Assembly (NCBI RefSeq): GCF_013248905.1
Contig: NZ_JABRVS010000001.1
Coordinates: 1,054,001-1,118,000, forward strand
Direction of reading: 5' to 3'
DNA length: 64,000 nt
Source: Shewanella sp. VB17
Lineage (GTDB): Bacteria > Pseudomonadota > Gammaproteobacteria > Enterobacterales > Shewanellaceae
Part shown: positions 27,465-37,234 of the stretch, piece by piece
How positions within the stretch are numbered: position 1 is the first letter of the stretch
Layout: each line of letters begins with the position of its first letter
Translations under genes and position numbers: made by a program
Notes under the pieces: model-generated
Told to the model about the DNA's origin: nothing
The model's input: the letters and a program-made list of their open reading frames with translations, nothing else
The model's database searches: none

Positions 27465-27510
27465 TAAACACTTAACATCTAAAATTTAAGCGTTAAGCGT
27501 TAAGTGTTTA
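27465..27510. terminator. Inverted repeat after selO
   Basis: TAAACACTTAAC (27465-27476) pairs perfectly with GTTAAGTGTTTA (27499-27510). It follows selO by 48 bases and may end its transcript, although only short T-runs follow. Confidence 0.45.
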
Positions 27511-27701
27511 TTAATCGCGATTGAAAACGTGGATTTATATAACAGCTGTATATGTTTTTTTGTGCGGTTGGATTTTTATCCAGCCTTAATTATTAGCTTA
27601 ATGTTACTCAATGACACCTTTCCACTGTTGCATTTGATTTTTTGATAAATACATTCAAATTATATTTTCAATATTCAGTAAACTAAAAGGAATATTTAGG
27701 T

Positions 27702-29507
27702 ATGTTCATTGATAAGAAAGCAACGTTGACGGTTCCATTTGGTCTCCATGCTGAGCCTTGGATCAGTCAAATACCTCAAATGGCTTTTTCATTGAATGGG
27801 GAGTTGTTGATCACTGCTCCTTCTGCAGATCCAGCGGTGATATATCAGATTAAAAATCAAAATTTTATGGGACAGCAAGAGCAGATTAAAGATTGTTATG
27901 TACAATTACCTCCTTGCGGTCAGAAAGAAAATCAATTCATCAACCAAAAAAGGTTACAAGACTATTTGAAGCAGCAACAAGACAACTTTCTTGGCTATCA
28001 AGCTGTGGTGAATACGGATTATAGTGATTTATTTCCAGTGATGAACACTATGATTAATAATCTAGGTGATCCTTTTACAAATGGTAATTACACGGTTAAT
28101 AGTAAATCTGCAGAACGTGCAGTTTTAGATTTTTATGCATCAGTATGGCGGGCTAATTGGCCTTCACAAAGCAATAATGTTCCTGATAGTTACTGGGGTT
28201 ATGTACTGAGCATGGGGAGCACAGAAGGCAATTTATATGCCATGCTGAATGCTCGAGATTATTTGTCAGGTCGTCGATTGGTCGTCGATCAAAATAGTCA
28301 TCATTTAGTTAAACCTAAACGACGTAATAGCAATAAAAACTATTATAAACCTATCGCATTTTTTTCAGAAGATACCCATTATTCATTAACTAAAGCCATT
28401 CATACGACATGTATTCCTTCATTTTATGATGTAGGTCATGAATGTTACCCACATGAGTGTCCATTAGGAGGCGACTGGCCAAAAATGGTGCCGTCAGAAT
28501 TGCCCTGTGAAGATGATGTAAGATTAGGAAAAATAGGATCAGGTTGTATTGATATAAATAAGCTTCGCTTATTAGTTGAGTTTTTTGCTAAAAAAGGTCA
28601 CCCCATTTTAATTGTGTTAAATTATGGTACCACATTTAAAGGAGCCTATGATGATATACCGGGTGTTTATCGGGCATTGAAAGATATTTTTATTAAATAC
28701 AATCTTATCAATCGTGAGGTTAGTTTTGATGAAAGTAGTGAAAATGTTGATGTTAGGCAAGGTTATTGGTTTCATATTGATGGTGCATTAGGAGCTTCTT
28801 TTATGCCATTTATCAATATGGCAATAGAAACGGGTGTGCTTAATTTGGATAATTGCAGTGAATGTGAATTTACATTTCCTGAATTTGATTTTAGTTTGCC
28901 TTATATTAATTCTATCGTGACAAGTGGTCATAAATTCTTAGGTGCGCCGACACCATGTGGGCTTTATATGAGTAAACATAAGTATTTAGCATCCATGAAT
29001 AATCCGACTTATATTGGTGCTGTTGATTCGACTTTATCAGGGTCTAGAAATGGGTTGGCCTCGTTAACATTATGGTCTTTACTTGGAAAAACGGGCTATG
29101 AGGTACTGCAAAGTAGAGCAATTAAGTCACTGTCGATAGCGCTAGCATTACATATAAGATTACAATCATTGGCTGAGATGATAAAGCAACGTGATAATAT
29201 TGATATTTGGATACATAGGTCGAATTTTTCTTTGAGTATATTGCTGCGTAAAACCAATAAAGATATTATGTTTAAATATTCTCTGTGTGAGGCTCAGGAA
29301 ATACTGAATAAGGAATTGAAAAAATATAGTCGTAAATATGTACATATTTATTGTTTATGGGATAGACAGCAATCTGTGTTAGATAATTTAATTGAAGATT
29401 TGTCACAACCAGGTGCTTTTGACGTCAATGCGGAAGTTATGGTGGATGATATTTCTGATTCAGTTGAATTAGCTAAAACTGATGTTGAAGCATCAATGTT
29501 TGATTAG
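27702..29507 (+). CDS. Group II PLP-dependent decarboxylase, histidine decarboxylase-like
   Basis: A 601-residue pyridoxal-phosphate enzyme of the group II decarboxylase family. The closest pattern is Gram-negative histidine decarboxylase: MGSTEGNLYA at 171-180, DTHYS with the ring-stacking His226, NYGTTFKGAYDDI at 307-319, FHIDGALG with cofactor-binding Asp360, the Schiff-base Lys411 in TSGHKFLGAPTPCG, and the following DSTLSGSRNG. Classical enzymes of that type are about 380 residues, so this one carries long N- and C-terminal extensions, unusual for the group. Likely product: histamine or another amine; substrate uncertain. Its codon usage looks more AT-rich than neighbours such as selO, compatible with transfer. 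The ATG is preceded by AAAGGAA at a slightly long spacing. Confidence 0.82.
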   Translation: MFIDKKATLTVPFGLHAEPWISQIPQMAFSLNGELLITAPSADPAVIYQIKNQNFMGQQEQIKDCYVQLPPCGQKENQFINQKRLQDYLKQQQDNFLGYQAVVNTDYSDLFPVMNTMINNLGDPFTNGNYTVNSKSAERAVLDFYASVWRANWPSQSNNVPDSYWGYVLSMGSTEGNLYAMLNARDYLSGRRLVVDQNSHHLVKPKRRNSNKNYYKPIAFFSEDTHYSLTKAIHTTCIPSFYDVGHECYPHECPLGGDWPKMVPSELPCEDDVRLGKIGSGCIDINKLRLLVEFFAKKGHPILIVLNYGTTFKGAYDDIPGVYRALKDIFIKYNLINREVSFDESSENVDVRQGYWFHIDGALGASFMPFINMAIETGVLNLDNCSECEFTFPEFDFSLPYINSIVTSGHKFLGAPTPCGLYMSKHKYLASMNNPTYIGAVDSTLSGSRNGLASLTLWSLLGKTGYEVLQSRAIKSLSIALALHIRLQSLAEMIKQRDNIDIWIHRSNFSLSILLRKTNKDIMFKYSLCEAQEILNKELKKYSRKYVHIYCLWDRQQSVLDNLIEDLSQPGAFDVNAEVMVDDISDSVELAKTDVEASMFD

Positions 29508-29525
29508 GGCTTATTAATGTTATTT

Positions 29526-29558
29526 TTTATGGGTGGTTGTATGGAATCCACCCATAAA
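29526..29558. terminator. Inverted repeat between convergent genes
   Basis: TTTATGGGTGG (29526-29536) pairs perfectly with CCACCCATAAA (29548-29558). It lies between the decarboxylase and GGDEF gene ends and probably serves as a bidirectional terminator. Confidence 0.6.
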
Positions 29559-29566
29559 CATTAAAA

Positions 29567-30535
29567 TTAGGATTTTTTCCAGCATACTCTGTTTCGCCCT
29601 TGAGCTTTGGCTTGATAAAGGTGTTCGTCTACTATGCCTAAAAATGAGTTATGCTCCATATTAGGAATAGGAATAATAGATGCACCACCGATACTGATGG
29701 TTAGATAATGAGATATAGAAGAGGAATTATGCAAAATTTGTAAATTTTCAATAGAAATACAGATTTCAATTAATAAGCGTTCGGCACTATTAGCATCAGT
29801 ATTAGGTAAAATAACTGCAAATTCTTCTCCGCCGTAACGGGCGATAATATCATGAGGGCGTTTTAGCTGTTTTTTGATGTGATTAGCGACTAAACGTAGA
29901 GCATCATCACCTTTTAAGTGTCCATATTCATCATTGTAACTTTTAAAAAAGTCTATATCTATCATTGCAATCGACACTTGAGTGTTATTTCGAATGCTTT
30001 CGTTCCAAACTTTTCTTACATTTAACTCATAAAATCGGCGATTATATATTTCTGTTAACGCGTCGATTAGTGCAAGCTGTTCGAGTAGGTTCTTGTGACG
30101 TTGGCTGCGTAAGTGATTGCGGACCCTGGCTTGTACTATCGGCGGGTTAAATGGTTTAGTTATATAGTCAACAGCTCCAAGATCTAAGCCCATTCTTTCA
30201 TCTTCTGTAGATATTTTTGACGAGATAAAAATAACGGGGATGTTCATTGTAGATTCATTATTTTTAAGCGACTTAATGACTTGATAACCATCGATACCAG
30301 GCATGACGACGTCTAATAATATTAAATCTGGATTATGCTTACAGGCAAGTTTAATGCCTTGTACACCATCTTTAGCGAGAAAGACTTTATGATCGGGAAT
30401 CAGTAATTCGGATAGAAGAATACGATTGTCTTTGGCATCATCAATAATTAAAATTTTATCAATATTGTCTTTAATAGCAAAACAAGGGTCATTGACATCT
30501 TCAATATTTAATCCTGTTTTTATGTATTGAGTCAT
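29567..30535 (-). CDS. Response regulator with GGDEF output (diguanylate cyclase)
   Basis: A 322-residue response regulator. Residues about 28-145 form a receiver with ILIIDDAKDNR and the phosphorylated Asp in LILLDVVMPGIDGYQV, plus conserved Lys near TKPF. Residues about 155-320 are a GGDEF domain with the active motif RYGGEEF, so it should make cyclic di-GMP from two GTP. Its DALTEIYNRRFYE and SYNDEYGHLKGDDALR segments are standard. It starts 12 bp after the big hybrid kinase gene and is clearly co-transcribed, so that kinase is the likely phosphodonor. No I-site RxxD is obvious just before the active motif (HDIIARYGGEE). Confidence 0.93.
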   Translation of the reverse strand: MTQYIKTGLNIEDVNDPCFAIKDNIDKILIIDDAKDNRILLSELLIPDHKVFLAKDGVQGIKLACKHNPDLILLDVVMPGIDGYQVIKSLKNNESTMNIPVIFISSKISTEDERMGLDLGAVDYITKPFNPPIVQARVRNHLRSQRHKNLLEQLALIDALTEIYNRRFYELNVRKVWNESIRNNTQVSIAMIDIDFFKSYNDEYGHLKGDDALRLVANHIKKQLKRPHDIIARYGGEEFAVILPNTDANSAERLLIEICISIENLQILHNSSSISHYLTISIGGASIIPIPNMEHNSFLGIVDEHLYQAKAQGRNRVCWKKS

Positions 30536-30547
30536 ATGTATCTTCCT

Positions 30548-33500
30548 TTACTCACCTATTTTTAGCGACAGTATTTTTAACTTTTCACTGGCGCTGAAAT
30601 AATCAACATCCTGAATTTCCATCAAAATTGATTCAAGAGCATCATTATGTTGGTTATACGCACTTGTTGTTATGAGTCTATTGATGACATTTTCGGCGAT
30701 TGCATTGTCATCTTCTAATAGCTTATTAAGTTGAATTATAAGTTGTTTTACAAGCTTGCTATCATCATCGTAATTTTTTACGTTATGTGTTTTTTTAACA
30801 TTAGGTAGAGATTTTATTGAATCTAATGACCTTTTTAACTCTGATAAAAACACAGGGATTGTTTTATTTAATATTTCAATTTTATCTTGATCAATATTCT
30901 CTATTAAATCACTTGCTATTTTTTCAATTTTTTCTGCAAGTTTTGATAAATGTAACCCTCCTAAGCTCGCAGATGATGATTTTATGGTATGGAACAATCT
31001 GTGTAAGTTAACAAAGTTTTCTTCGGCTTGATCTTGAGTAATGTTAAGTTCAATATTGTGGTATTCATCATAAAATAAATTAAGCATTCTAATATATAAA
31101 TTTATTTTGTTATTGTGATGATTTAGCCCGAGTACAGGATCGAAGCCTAAAATATTCATGGGTAAAAACTCTTGCGTTTCTGCGAGTGCTTGCTGCTTTG
31201 TTTCAACTTGCTGATTATCATTGATGTCTTTATTTAGCTCAGCAGTACCAAGTGGGTTTATATTGGCATTTACATTAATCCAGCGTGTGATAGTTTGATA
31301 TAATAATTGATGGTCGATAGGTTTATTTAGGTGGTCATTCATACCAGAATCTAAACTTCTCTTATAATCATCTGGCGAGGCATGCGCTGTCATTGCGATG
31401 ATGGGTAATTGTTTATATTTGACATCATTTCGTATGAGTTGAGTCGCTGTTAGTCCATCCATGATCGGCATTTGTACATCCATAAGAACAAGATCATAGC
31501 TATTATGTTTTATCATGCTAACGGCCTGCTCGCCATTAGATGCTGTAGAGACTATTATACCAACATCCATTAGAAATTCACTGGCAACTTCACGGTTTAA
31601 TGCACTGTCATCAACGATGAGAACGTGGCAGCCCCGTAGTACATGAAGATCGAAGTTGTCTGATAGGTTAAGTTCTCTATTACTTGCTATGGGGGCTGAT
31701 ATTTCTTCATGAAAAAAAATTTCGAGTAAATTATCATGAATGCCTGATGCATCAACAGGTTTGGATATTATTTTTTTGATGTTCGCCGCTTGTGCATCTG
31801 ATTCTATTTTGTCAACATCGTAAGCTGTCACCATCAGCATGGCGACAGGGGTTTTTATTTTAGTATTACAGACTATTTTTTCGGCTGTTTCTACCCCGTT
31901 AATTGTCGGAATATTCCAATCAAGAAACACCACATCATAAGGCTCTCCTTGGCTAGTCGCAGCTTCAAGTTCACCGATCGCCGAATAACCATCAGCGACG
32001 GTTGTTGTTTCTATACCCAAGGCTATCAAAATATCGGCTAAAACCTCTCTTGCCATTGCATTATCATCAACAACGAGAGATCGCATCCCTTTTAGTTTGT
32101 TATATGAGGGTTTTCCTTGGTATTTACTGCCATAGTCTGGTTTTATGTTGCAGGTGAAATGAAATTGGCTTCCTTTATTCATTTCACTATCGACCCAAAT
32201 ATGACCACTCATGAGTTCAGTTAGTTGGCGACAAATAGCTAAACCAAGACCTGTTCCGCCATATTTTCGAGTAATGCTTGCATCAATTTGGGTAAATGGT
32301 GAGAATAACTGATCGATCCTTTGAGGATCAATTCCGATCCCAGAGTCGATGATACTGAATTGTAAAGTATGACGATCAGATTGCTGTTCTAAGCGTTTTA
32401 CTCGAATGATTACTTCACCTTTATCTGTGAATTTTACAGCATTACTTGCTAAATTTATTAAAATTTGTCCAAGACGGGTAGGATCACCTATCCAGTGAAA
32501 GTGAACGTTATCATCAATGTCTAACAATAATTCAACGCCCTTACTTTGAGCTTTATAAGCACTGATATTGGTGACTCGGCGCAGCACATCTCTCAAGTCA
32601 AATTCATAGTCATCAAGTGTGAGTTTATTCGCTTCAATTTTTGAATAATCCAATACGTCATTAATGGTATTGAGTAACACATCTGAAGATGATAATACCT
32701 TTTCCATGAAGTCTCGTTGGCGTTTATCTAAAGGTGTTTTTAACATTAATTGAGTTAAGCCTATGATTGCATTCATTGGTGTTCTGACTTCATGGCTCAT
32801 GTGGGCTAAAAAATTTGATTTAGCTTGGCTGGCTATTTCGGTTTTTTTATGCGATTCGACTAATTCAAATGTACGTTCGGATACCTTTTGTTCAAGTGTG
32901 GTACTGTATTCGAAAATTCGTGTTGCCATGGATTTAAATACCGTGGCTAATATTCCCATTTCATCTTTTCGATGACTAGGTAATTTTATGTCTCCACGTG
33001 CGACTAATTGATAATTTGCTTGTCCTATTTCAGCGGATGCTTGACCAAACATTTTTAACGGTGTTACGACCTTCTTTGATATCACCACATACAGCATTAG
33101 CATTTCAATGATGAGTGACAGTAACCCGATAACTAACACAAAGTGTGCAGTTGAACGTGCGGCTGCTATCACTAATTTTTTGGGGTACACTGTTACTAGT
33201 AACCAATTTGGTCCATTTATCCGTGCTGTTGCCATCCATGATTGTTCAGTCTCATCAAAATTGATGAATACGCTTTCATCTGTGGCTTCATTTGCCATGA
33301 TAATTTTATTTATCATGGCGTTAAGCCTTGGGTCGCTTTGAGTGTTGGTCGATAACTTATCGATCCCTTGTTTCATTGCGCTTTCATTGTCTGGGTGCAC
33401 GATTATTTGTCCATCTAAGCTGACAATAAAGTTGTATGTGCCTTCGAGTTTGTCATGAATAATTCGGTCAATGACATCTACCAGTAAGATATCATGACCT

Positions 33501-34276
33501 ATAGTGAGTAAATGTTCGCCGTTGATATCCACAGGAGTTTCCAAAGAAACTAACCAAGATTTAGCTGTTTTGTCGAAGTAAAGGCTTGTCCAGACAGAGG
33601 TGCGTTGGGGATTATTTTCAGGGGTGGCTATGACGTACCATTGTTCTTGAGTGATATCTAAAGTTGGATCGACGTTTAATCCCCATGGCACATCTGGCCA
33701 GTAGGTTAAGGCTACTTTTTCAGGCATAGAGACATAGAGGTTTTCAAACCGAGTCGTCCATGCAGGACCAAACTGAGCCAATAGATGATAAGAAATGTTG
33801 ACTTTATTTCTAAATGTTTGCTCTTTTATAGGTGCATCACTAGCAATATATCCTGTCAGATTTTTTAAATGTTCACCTTGTGTTGTCATTAATCCATAGT
33901 AACTCTTTGCTTTTAATTTAGTTATACCGTCTTCTTTATGAAGAAAACTCTTATTAAATTCTTCTTCAGATACATCATTATTACTGTTGAATGCATCAAT
34001 AAAGTGTTGTTTAAATACTTGATGATTCTCAGTGGCCAGTTCAAAGACTAAACTTTCTTTTTCACTACGTTCTTTTATATATTTTTTAATAGTTTCAACA
34101 GCTTGAAATTCATATGTTGTTGTTATATGCCAATATGTTACACCTGCAACTAAAATCACAATAAATGTAAGATGGATAGCCATTTGCAATAGCATGGAGG
34201 TCGTTAATCGATCTTTTAATTTTATAGCATCAAAATCTGAAACTAACTCCATTGTTTGCAAATGTCCTTGCATCAC
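30548..34276 (-). CDS. Hybrid sensor histidine kinase with two receivers and HPt
   Basis: A 1242-residue multidomain kinase. Order: transmembrane helix (about 27-49); periplasmic Cache-type sensor (about 50-370); second helix (about 375-398); HAMP; HisKA with phospho-His near 495 in HMSHEVRTP; HATPase with N and G boxes (ASNAVKFTD; GTGLGLAI); receiver 1 (SLVVDDNAMARE, FLDWNIP); receiver 2 (VLIVDDSALNRE, LMDVQMPIMDG); and a C-terminal HPt with HTIKSSSASLGG. All phosphorelay residues are present. It leads an operon with a GGDEF response regulator, and a lone receiver gene lies divergently. The likely output is a c-di-GMP switch; the ligand is unknown. Confidence 0.93.
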   Translation of the reverse strand: MMQGHLQTMELVSDFDAIKLKDRLTTSMLLQMAIHLTFIVILVAGVTYWHITTTYEFQAVETIKKYIKERSEKESLVFELATENHQVFKQHFIDAFNSNNDVSEEEFNKSFLHKEDGITKLKAKSYYGLMTTQGEHLKNLTGYIASDAPIKEQTFRNKVNISYHLLAQFGPAWTTRFENLYVSMPEKVALTYWPDVPWGLNVDPTLDITQEQWYVIATPENNPQRTSVWTSLYFDKTAKSWLVSLETPVDINGEHLLTIGHDILLVDVIDRIIHDKLEGTYNFIVSLDGQIIVHPDNESAMKQGIDKLSTNTQSDPRLNAMINKIIMANEATDESVFINFDETEQSWMATARINGPNWLLVTVYPKKLVIAAARSTAHFVLVIGLLSLIIEMLMLYVVISKKVVTPLKMFGQASAEIGQANYQLVARGDIKLPSHRKDEMGILATVFKSMATRIFEYSTTLEQKVSERTFELVESHKKTEIASQAKSNFLAHMSHEVRTPMNAIIGLTQLMLKTPLDKRQRDFMEKVLSSSDVLLNTINDVLDYSKIEANKLTLDDYEFDLRDVLRRVTNISAYKAQSKGVELLLDIDDNVHFHWIGDPTRLGQILINLASNAVKFTDKGEVIIRVKRLEQQSDRHTLQFSIIDSGIGIDPQRIDQLFSPFTQIDASITRKYGGTGLGLAICRQLTELMSGHIWVDSEMNKGSQFHFTCNIKPDYGSKYQGKPSYNKLKGMRSLVVDDNAMAREVLADILIALGIETTTVADGYSAIGELEAATSQGEPYDVVFLDWNIPTINGVETAEKIVCNTKIKTPVAMLMVTAYDVDKIESDAQAANIKKIISKPVDASGIHDNLLEIFFHEEISAPIASNRELNLSDNFDLHVLRGCHVLIVDDSALNREVASEFLMDVGIIVSTASNGEQAVSMIKHNSYDLVLMDVQMPIMDGLTATQLIRNDVKYKQLPIIAMTAHASPDDYKRSLDSGMNDHLNKPIDHQLLYQTITRWINVNANINPLGTAELNKDINDNQQVETKQQALAETQEFLPMNILGFDPVLGLNHHNNKINLYIRMLNLFYDEYHNIELNITQDQAEENFVNLHRLFHTIKSSSASLGGLHLSKLAEKIEKIASDLIENIDQDKIEILNKTIPVFLSELKRSLDSIKSLPNVKKTHNVKNYDDDSKLVKQLIIQLNKLLEDDNAIAENVINRLITTSAYNQHNDALESILMEIQDVDYFSASEKLKILSLKIGE

Positions 34277-34656
34277 TCATCCTTAATCAAATTGAGAAAA
34301 CCTAAAATAAATTGTTGTGATGTTGTTTAGGTAAGCAAAGCTTAGTTTATGAAGTTGTTATTTCAAGTACATGTAATAAATAATAATTAACTCGATAACA
34401 TGATGAGAATTAGACTGTTATCATGTCATCATTTATGTAGTAATGTGAATAAAAATTCATATGGACGACTCCTGCAGATTTAATTGATTTAAGCCGAAAT
34501 ATGTAGACATTTGATAGTTCAATACAGTTTAAATCAGGTGATTTTTGGCTGGCATAGTAGGTTGACTGGTCTACTAAACTGAATGTTCTCACCTAGCTTT
34601 CCTTAAAAAATTGGATACAATTAAAGGGAGATTGATTCGAATTAAAAGAGAGAAAA
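34277..34656. other. Intergenic region, divergent promoters only
   Basis: About 380 AT-rich bases between the divergent hybrid kinase and lone receiver genes. A weak 60-codon frame on the minus strand (34410-34592) has no coding signs. No operator is evident. Confidence 0.45.
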
Positions 34657-35025
34657 ATGAAACGAGCCAAAATCCTGATTATTGATGATGATCCGGTGTG
34701 CACTGGTTTACTACTCGCAATATTAGGTGATGACTATCAAGTTATTACTGCTAATTCAGGTGAAGGTGGGATTGATGTTATTAACTCACAAATACCAGAT
34801 CTCATCTTGCTCGACATTACTATGCCAAAGGTTAATGGTTATCAAGTGTTGAAGCATTTGAAAGATGACCCTCATCAATCATCAATCTATGTTATTGTCA
34901 TCAGTAGTTTAATTGAAAATTCAGATAAAGAATTAGCGTTTAAATTAGGGGCTGATGATTATATGACTAAGCCTGTCGTACCCTCTGCTCTACTGGATAA
35001 AGTTAATAAGTACATACATAGATAA
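34657..35025 (+). CDS. Single-domain response regulator
   Basis: A 122-residue stand-alone receiver (CheY-like). Visible are the acidic cluster ILIIDDDP, phospho-Asp in LILLDITMPKVNGYQVL, Thr/Ser near VIVISSL and the conserved Lys in MTKPVVPSAL. No output domain. It is divergent from the hybrid kinase operon, and its receiver resembles the receiver of the GGDEF protein, so it is plausibly a sink or alternative target in the same phosphorelay. A purine-rich AGAGAGAAAA stretch lies just before the ATG. Confidence 0.92.
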   Translation: MKRAKILIIDDDPVCTGLLLAILGDDYQVITANSGEGGIDVINSQIPDLILLDITMPKVNGYQVLKHLKDDPHQSSIYVIVISSLIENSDKELAFKLGADDYMTKPVVPSALLDKVNKYIHR

Positions 35026-35356
35026 TGAGTTGTCTCTAAACTACCTCAAGATGCAGGGATCTGCATGTCGAGAGGTGACAGGATTCGGGGGCGTTAATTG
35101 CTCCTGCATTATTCTACCTTCTCATCCATGGAGGCGTACCTCCTATATTTATATAGTCGTTCTTCGCCCTACCTTCTGTATTTAACCTCCAATGAAAGGA
35201 GAAAATGTCTTATTTTATATGAAAAAAAATAGGCCATGCAGTCGTCATTTACTATTTAATAACGAAGAAATAAGTTGCTTCTCGCCTTGCACTGCGGCAA
35301 TTCCCGTAGAATGCCCTCACTGTGTTATCGAGATTAAGAAGGGAGTAGCTATTATC

Positions 35357-35424
35357 TCAATCGCTGCCTTGTTCAGCTATCCTATAGGGACTCTGAAATG
35401 AGTATCTTGAAGTTGATTGGCTAT
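35357..35424 (+). repeat. Dispersed repeat, copy B
   Basis: Ungapped 68-base match to 6083-6150 (about 50 identical positions). It creates the C-terminal end of a spurious 69-codon frame starting at 35192, which I do not regard as a gene. Confidence 0.5.
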
Positions 35425-35513
35425 GTTATATAGTTATTTGTATTTAAAAGGTTTAATTTATTATTATTCATGTATTGTGAGTGGGTTGTTGTGTTGATTC
35501 CAGTCCTGCAATA

Positions 35514-35549
35514 AACTGAAAGAGGCATATAAATTAGCCTCTTTCAGTT
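35514..35549 (-). terminator. Porin terminator (13-bp inverted repeat)
   Basis: AACTGAAAGAGGC (35514-35526) pairs perfectly with GCCTCTTTCAGTT (35537-35549). It lies 28 bases past the porin stop codon on the minus strand; a short T-rich tail follows. Confidence 0.7.
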
Positions 35550-35576
35550 AGCAAGTTAATCAGTTAAGGTTATTAT

Positions 35577-36617
35577 TTAACCTTTCCAGCTTAGATCAAA
35601 GTCATATCTAAAACCAATGGTAACAGCTTGATCGTCTTCGTTGTTGTCGAAGTTTTTTGCCAAATATTCCAAATGAACGCGGATGTTATCAAGGGGGTTC
35701 CACTCAAGGGTGGCATTGAAACCATCATAGTCCATAGAGCCGGTGGTCTTTATTCCATCTTCAAACATAAAGTAACCCAGCTTCACTTTATAGTCGTTAC
35801 CTATCGGCATGGCTAAGGCTGTGTCTAATGCGCTACCACTGCGGTCTTGAGGAAACGTTGTATCATAGTTATAGTCTTTATCTTGATAGCTGATGGCTAG
35901 ATAGAGATCATTACTGAATGTATAAGCGACGACTGCACCAATGTTGGTATCGTCACCATCAATTCTATTTTTGTCAAGATAGCCTAGACCAAGATGTAAT
36001 TGATTTAAATCATAACCGACACCAATATTAACCATATCCGCATCGTCATTATTACTACTGTTGCCATCAAGTTGTGCACCAGCCATCCAAGTAAACTGAC
36101 CTGTCACTAGTTGGTAATTTACAAAATTGCTGACGCGAAATGGATTGTCGTAGTCATAAGCAAAAGGGCTACTTCTATGGTTAAAAATATCTACATACTC
36201 AGCAACTAAAGAGTATTGTGCGACATATTGCTGACCGATGCTAACCTGCCCGTAAGGTGATGCAATCGCAGCATAGGCTAAACGAACATCACCAAAGTCT
36301 CCTCCTTGATCGATTTCAACTTTCCATTCACCATGAGCCATAGCGGTCCAGCCATCAGCAAAATTGGTACTGGCTTTGATACCAACACGAGAAAGTGCAT
36401 CGGTAACATCCCACGTTTTATCTTGTCCATCATCTAGATAGCTAAGTGATGGGCGAAATGAACCATAAAGGCTCGCTTGGCTATTTTTAAATTGTGATGG
36501 CGCTGTGCTGGTTTCAAGTTTAGCAATACGTGCTTCAAGCGATTCAGTGTCAGCTGCATAAGCATTAAAGCAAGATAAGCTAACGGCGATTGCGATAAGT
36601 GATTTAAGTGTTTTCAC
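35577..36617 (-). CDS. Gram-negative general porin
   Basis: A 346-residue outer-membrane beta-barrel. The signal peptide ends NAYA before ADTESLEARIAKLE, a short coiled coil often found at the start of Shewanella porins. SLYGSFRPSLSY, SRVGIKAS and the terminal GFRYDFDLSWKG fit 16-strand trimeric porins; the end lacks the usual terminal Phe but has aromatics nearby. Diffusion of small solutes across the outer membrane is the expected role. A seven-base-pair hairpin (TGGCTGT/ACAGCCA) lies 20 bases before the start and could affect translation. Confidence 0.88.
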   Translation of the reverse strand: MKTLKSLIAIAVSLSCFNAYAADTESLEARIAKLETSTAPSQFKNSQASLYGSFRPSLSYLDDGQDKTWDVTDALSRVGIKASTNFADGWTAMAHGEWKVEIDQGGDFGDVRLAYAAIASPYGQVSIGQQYVAQYSLVAEYVDIFNHRSSPFAYDYDNPFRVSNFVNYQLVTGQFTWMAGAQLDGNSSNNDDADMVNIGVGYDLNQLHLGLGYLDKNRIDGDDTNIGAVVAYTFSNDLYLAISYQDKDYNYDTTFPQDRSGSALDTALAMPIGNDYKVKLGYFMFEDGIKTTGSMDYDGFNATLEWNPLDNIRVHLEYLAKNFDNNEDDQAVTIGFRYDFDLSWKG

Positions 36618-37234
36618 AAATTATATTTCCATATATTTGGCTGTAACTAACAGCCACATCTATTGGGAATACTCATCAATAAGTACCGATGAGCAAGGTC
36701 TATACAGCTTTTGATAAATAGCCAAAGTGCCCTCATTGGGTTTTTATCAGCTATTGTTGTTACTATCAGTACTTTATATCGTATAACTTGTTGCGGTCAA
36801 GTGTGGTATCGTACAACTTTTAACGTATTTGCAACGCGTTATTATGGTTTAAATATAAAGACAGAATTCCAATGATTTAGCGTTATATTGTAGAGGTAAG
36901 GTAAAACGACAATCACAGGTGTAGTTCTGTAGTATTGTCTGGCTGGATCATGTTTTGGTTTTAAACAATGACGCTTGTTATTCTGAGTTCAGATTAAGCA
37001 AGAGCATGAGTGTGTCGTCTCTATTTGATACATCAATGATTTAACTTTAATATTTATGATGTTTAATAAAAATAATCAATTAAAACATTAGAATAGGAGT
37101 GTAGGGAATACGAATTATGGTAGGCAAAATAGATCAAATTTGTTCTATTTTTTACCGGAACCTAAAACTTATGCTATTTTTATACAAGACATAGAGTAAA
37201 AATCAAATGCTTAACTCAAGGACATATATTAACA
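36618..37234. other. Long divergent intergenic region
   Basis: About 620 bases between porin and chemoreceptor starts. The only structure I can point to is the TGGCTGT-AACTA-ACAGCCA hairpin at 36638-36656 in the porin leader. No RNA gene or small ORF is supported; a regulatory RNA cannot be excluded. Confidence 0.5.

Larger units (their letters stand above)
35026..35576. other. Intergenic region built of repeats
   Basis: About 550 bases with no supported gene. It includes an imperfect inverted repeat CTCAAGATGCAG/CTGCATGTCGAG (about 35044-35071), GGAGG-CGTA-CCTCC near 35130, a TTGCTCCTGCA-type segment also found on the other strand near 39740, copy B of the dispersed repeat at 35357-35424, and the porin terminator at 35514-35549. 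Confidence 0.5.

Noticed and set aside
34410..34592. 60-codon minus-strand frame between kinase and receiver genes
   Set aside because: No ribosome site, no similarity, AT-rich spacer.
35192..35401. Open frame of 69 codons (Cys-rich N-terminal half)
   Set aside because: Its C-terminal end lies inside a dispersed repeat and no ribosome site or similarity was seen; treated as repeat sequence.
36638..36656. Porin-leader hairpin as a LexA box
   Set aside because: CTGT and ACAG halves are present but the spacing is five rather than eight bases.
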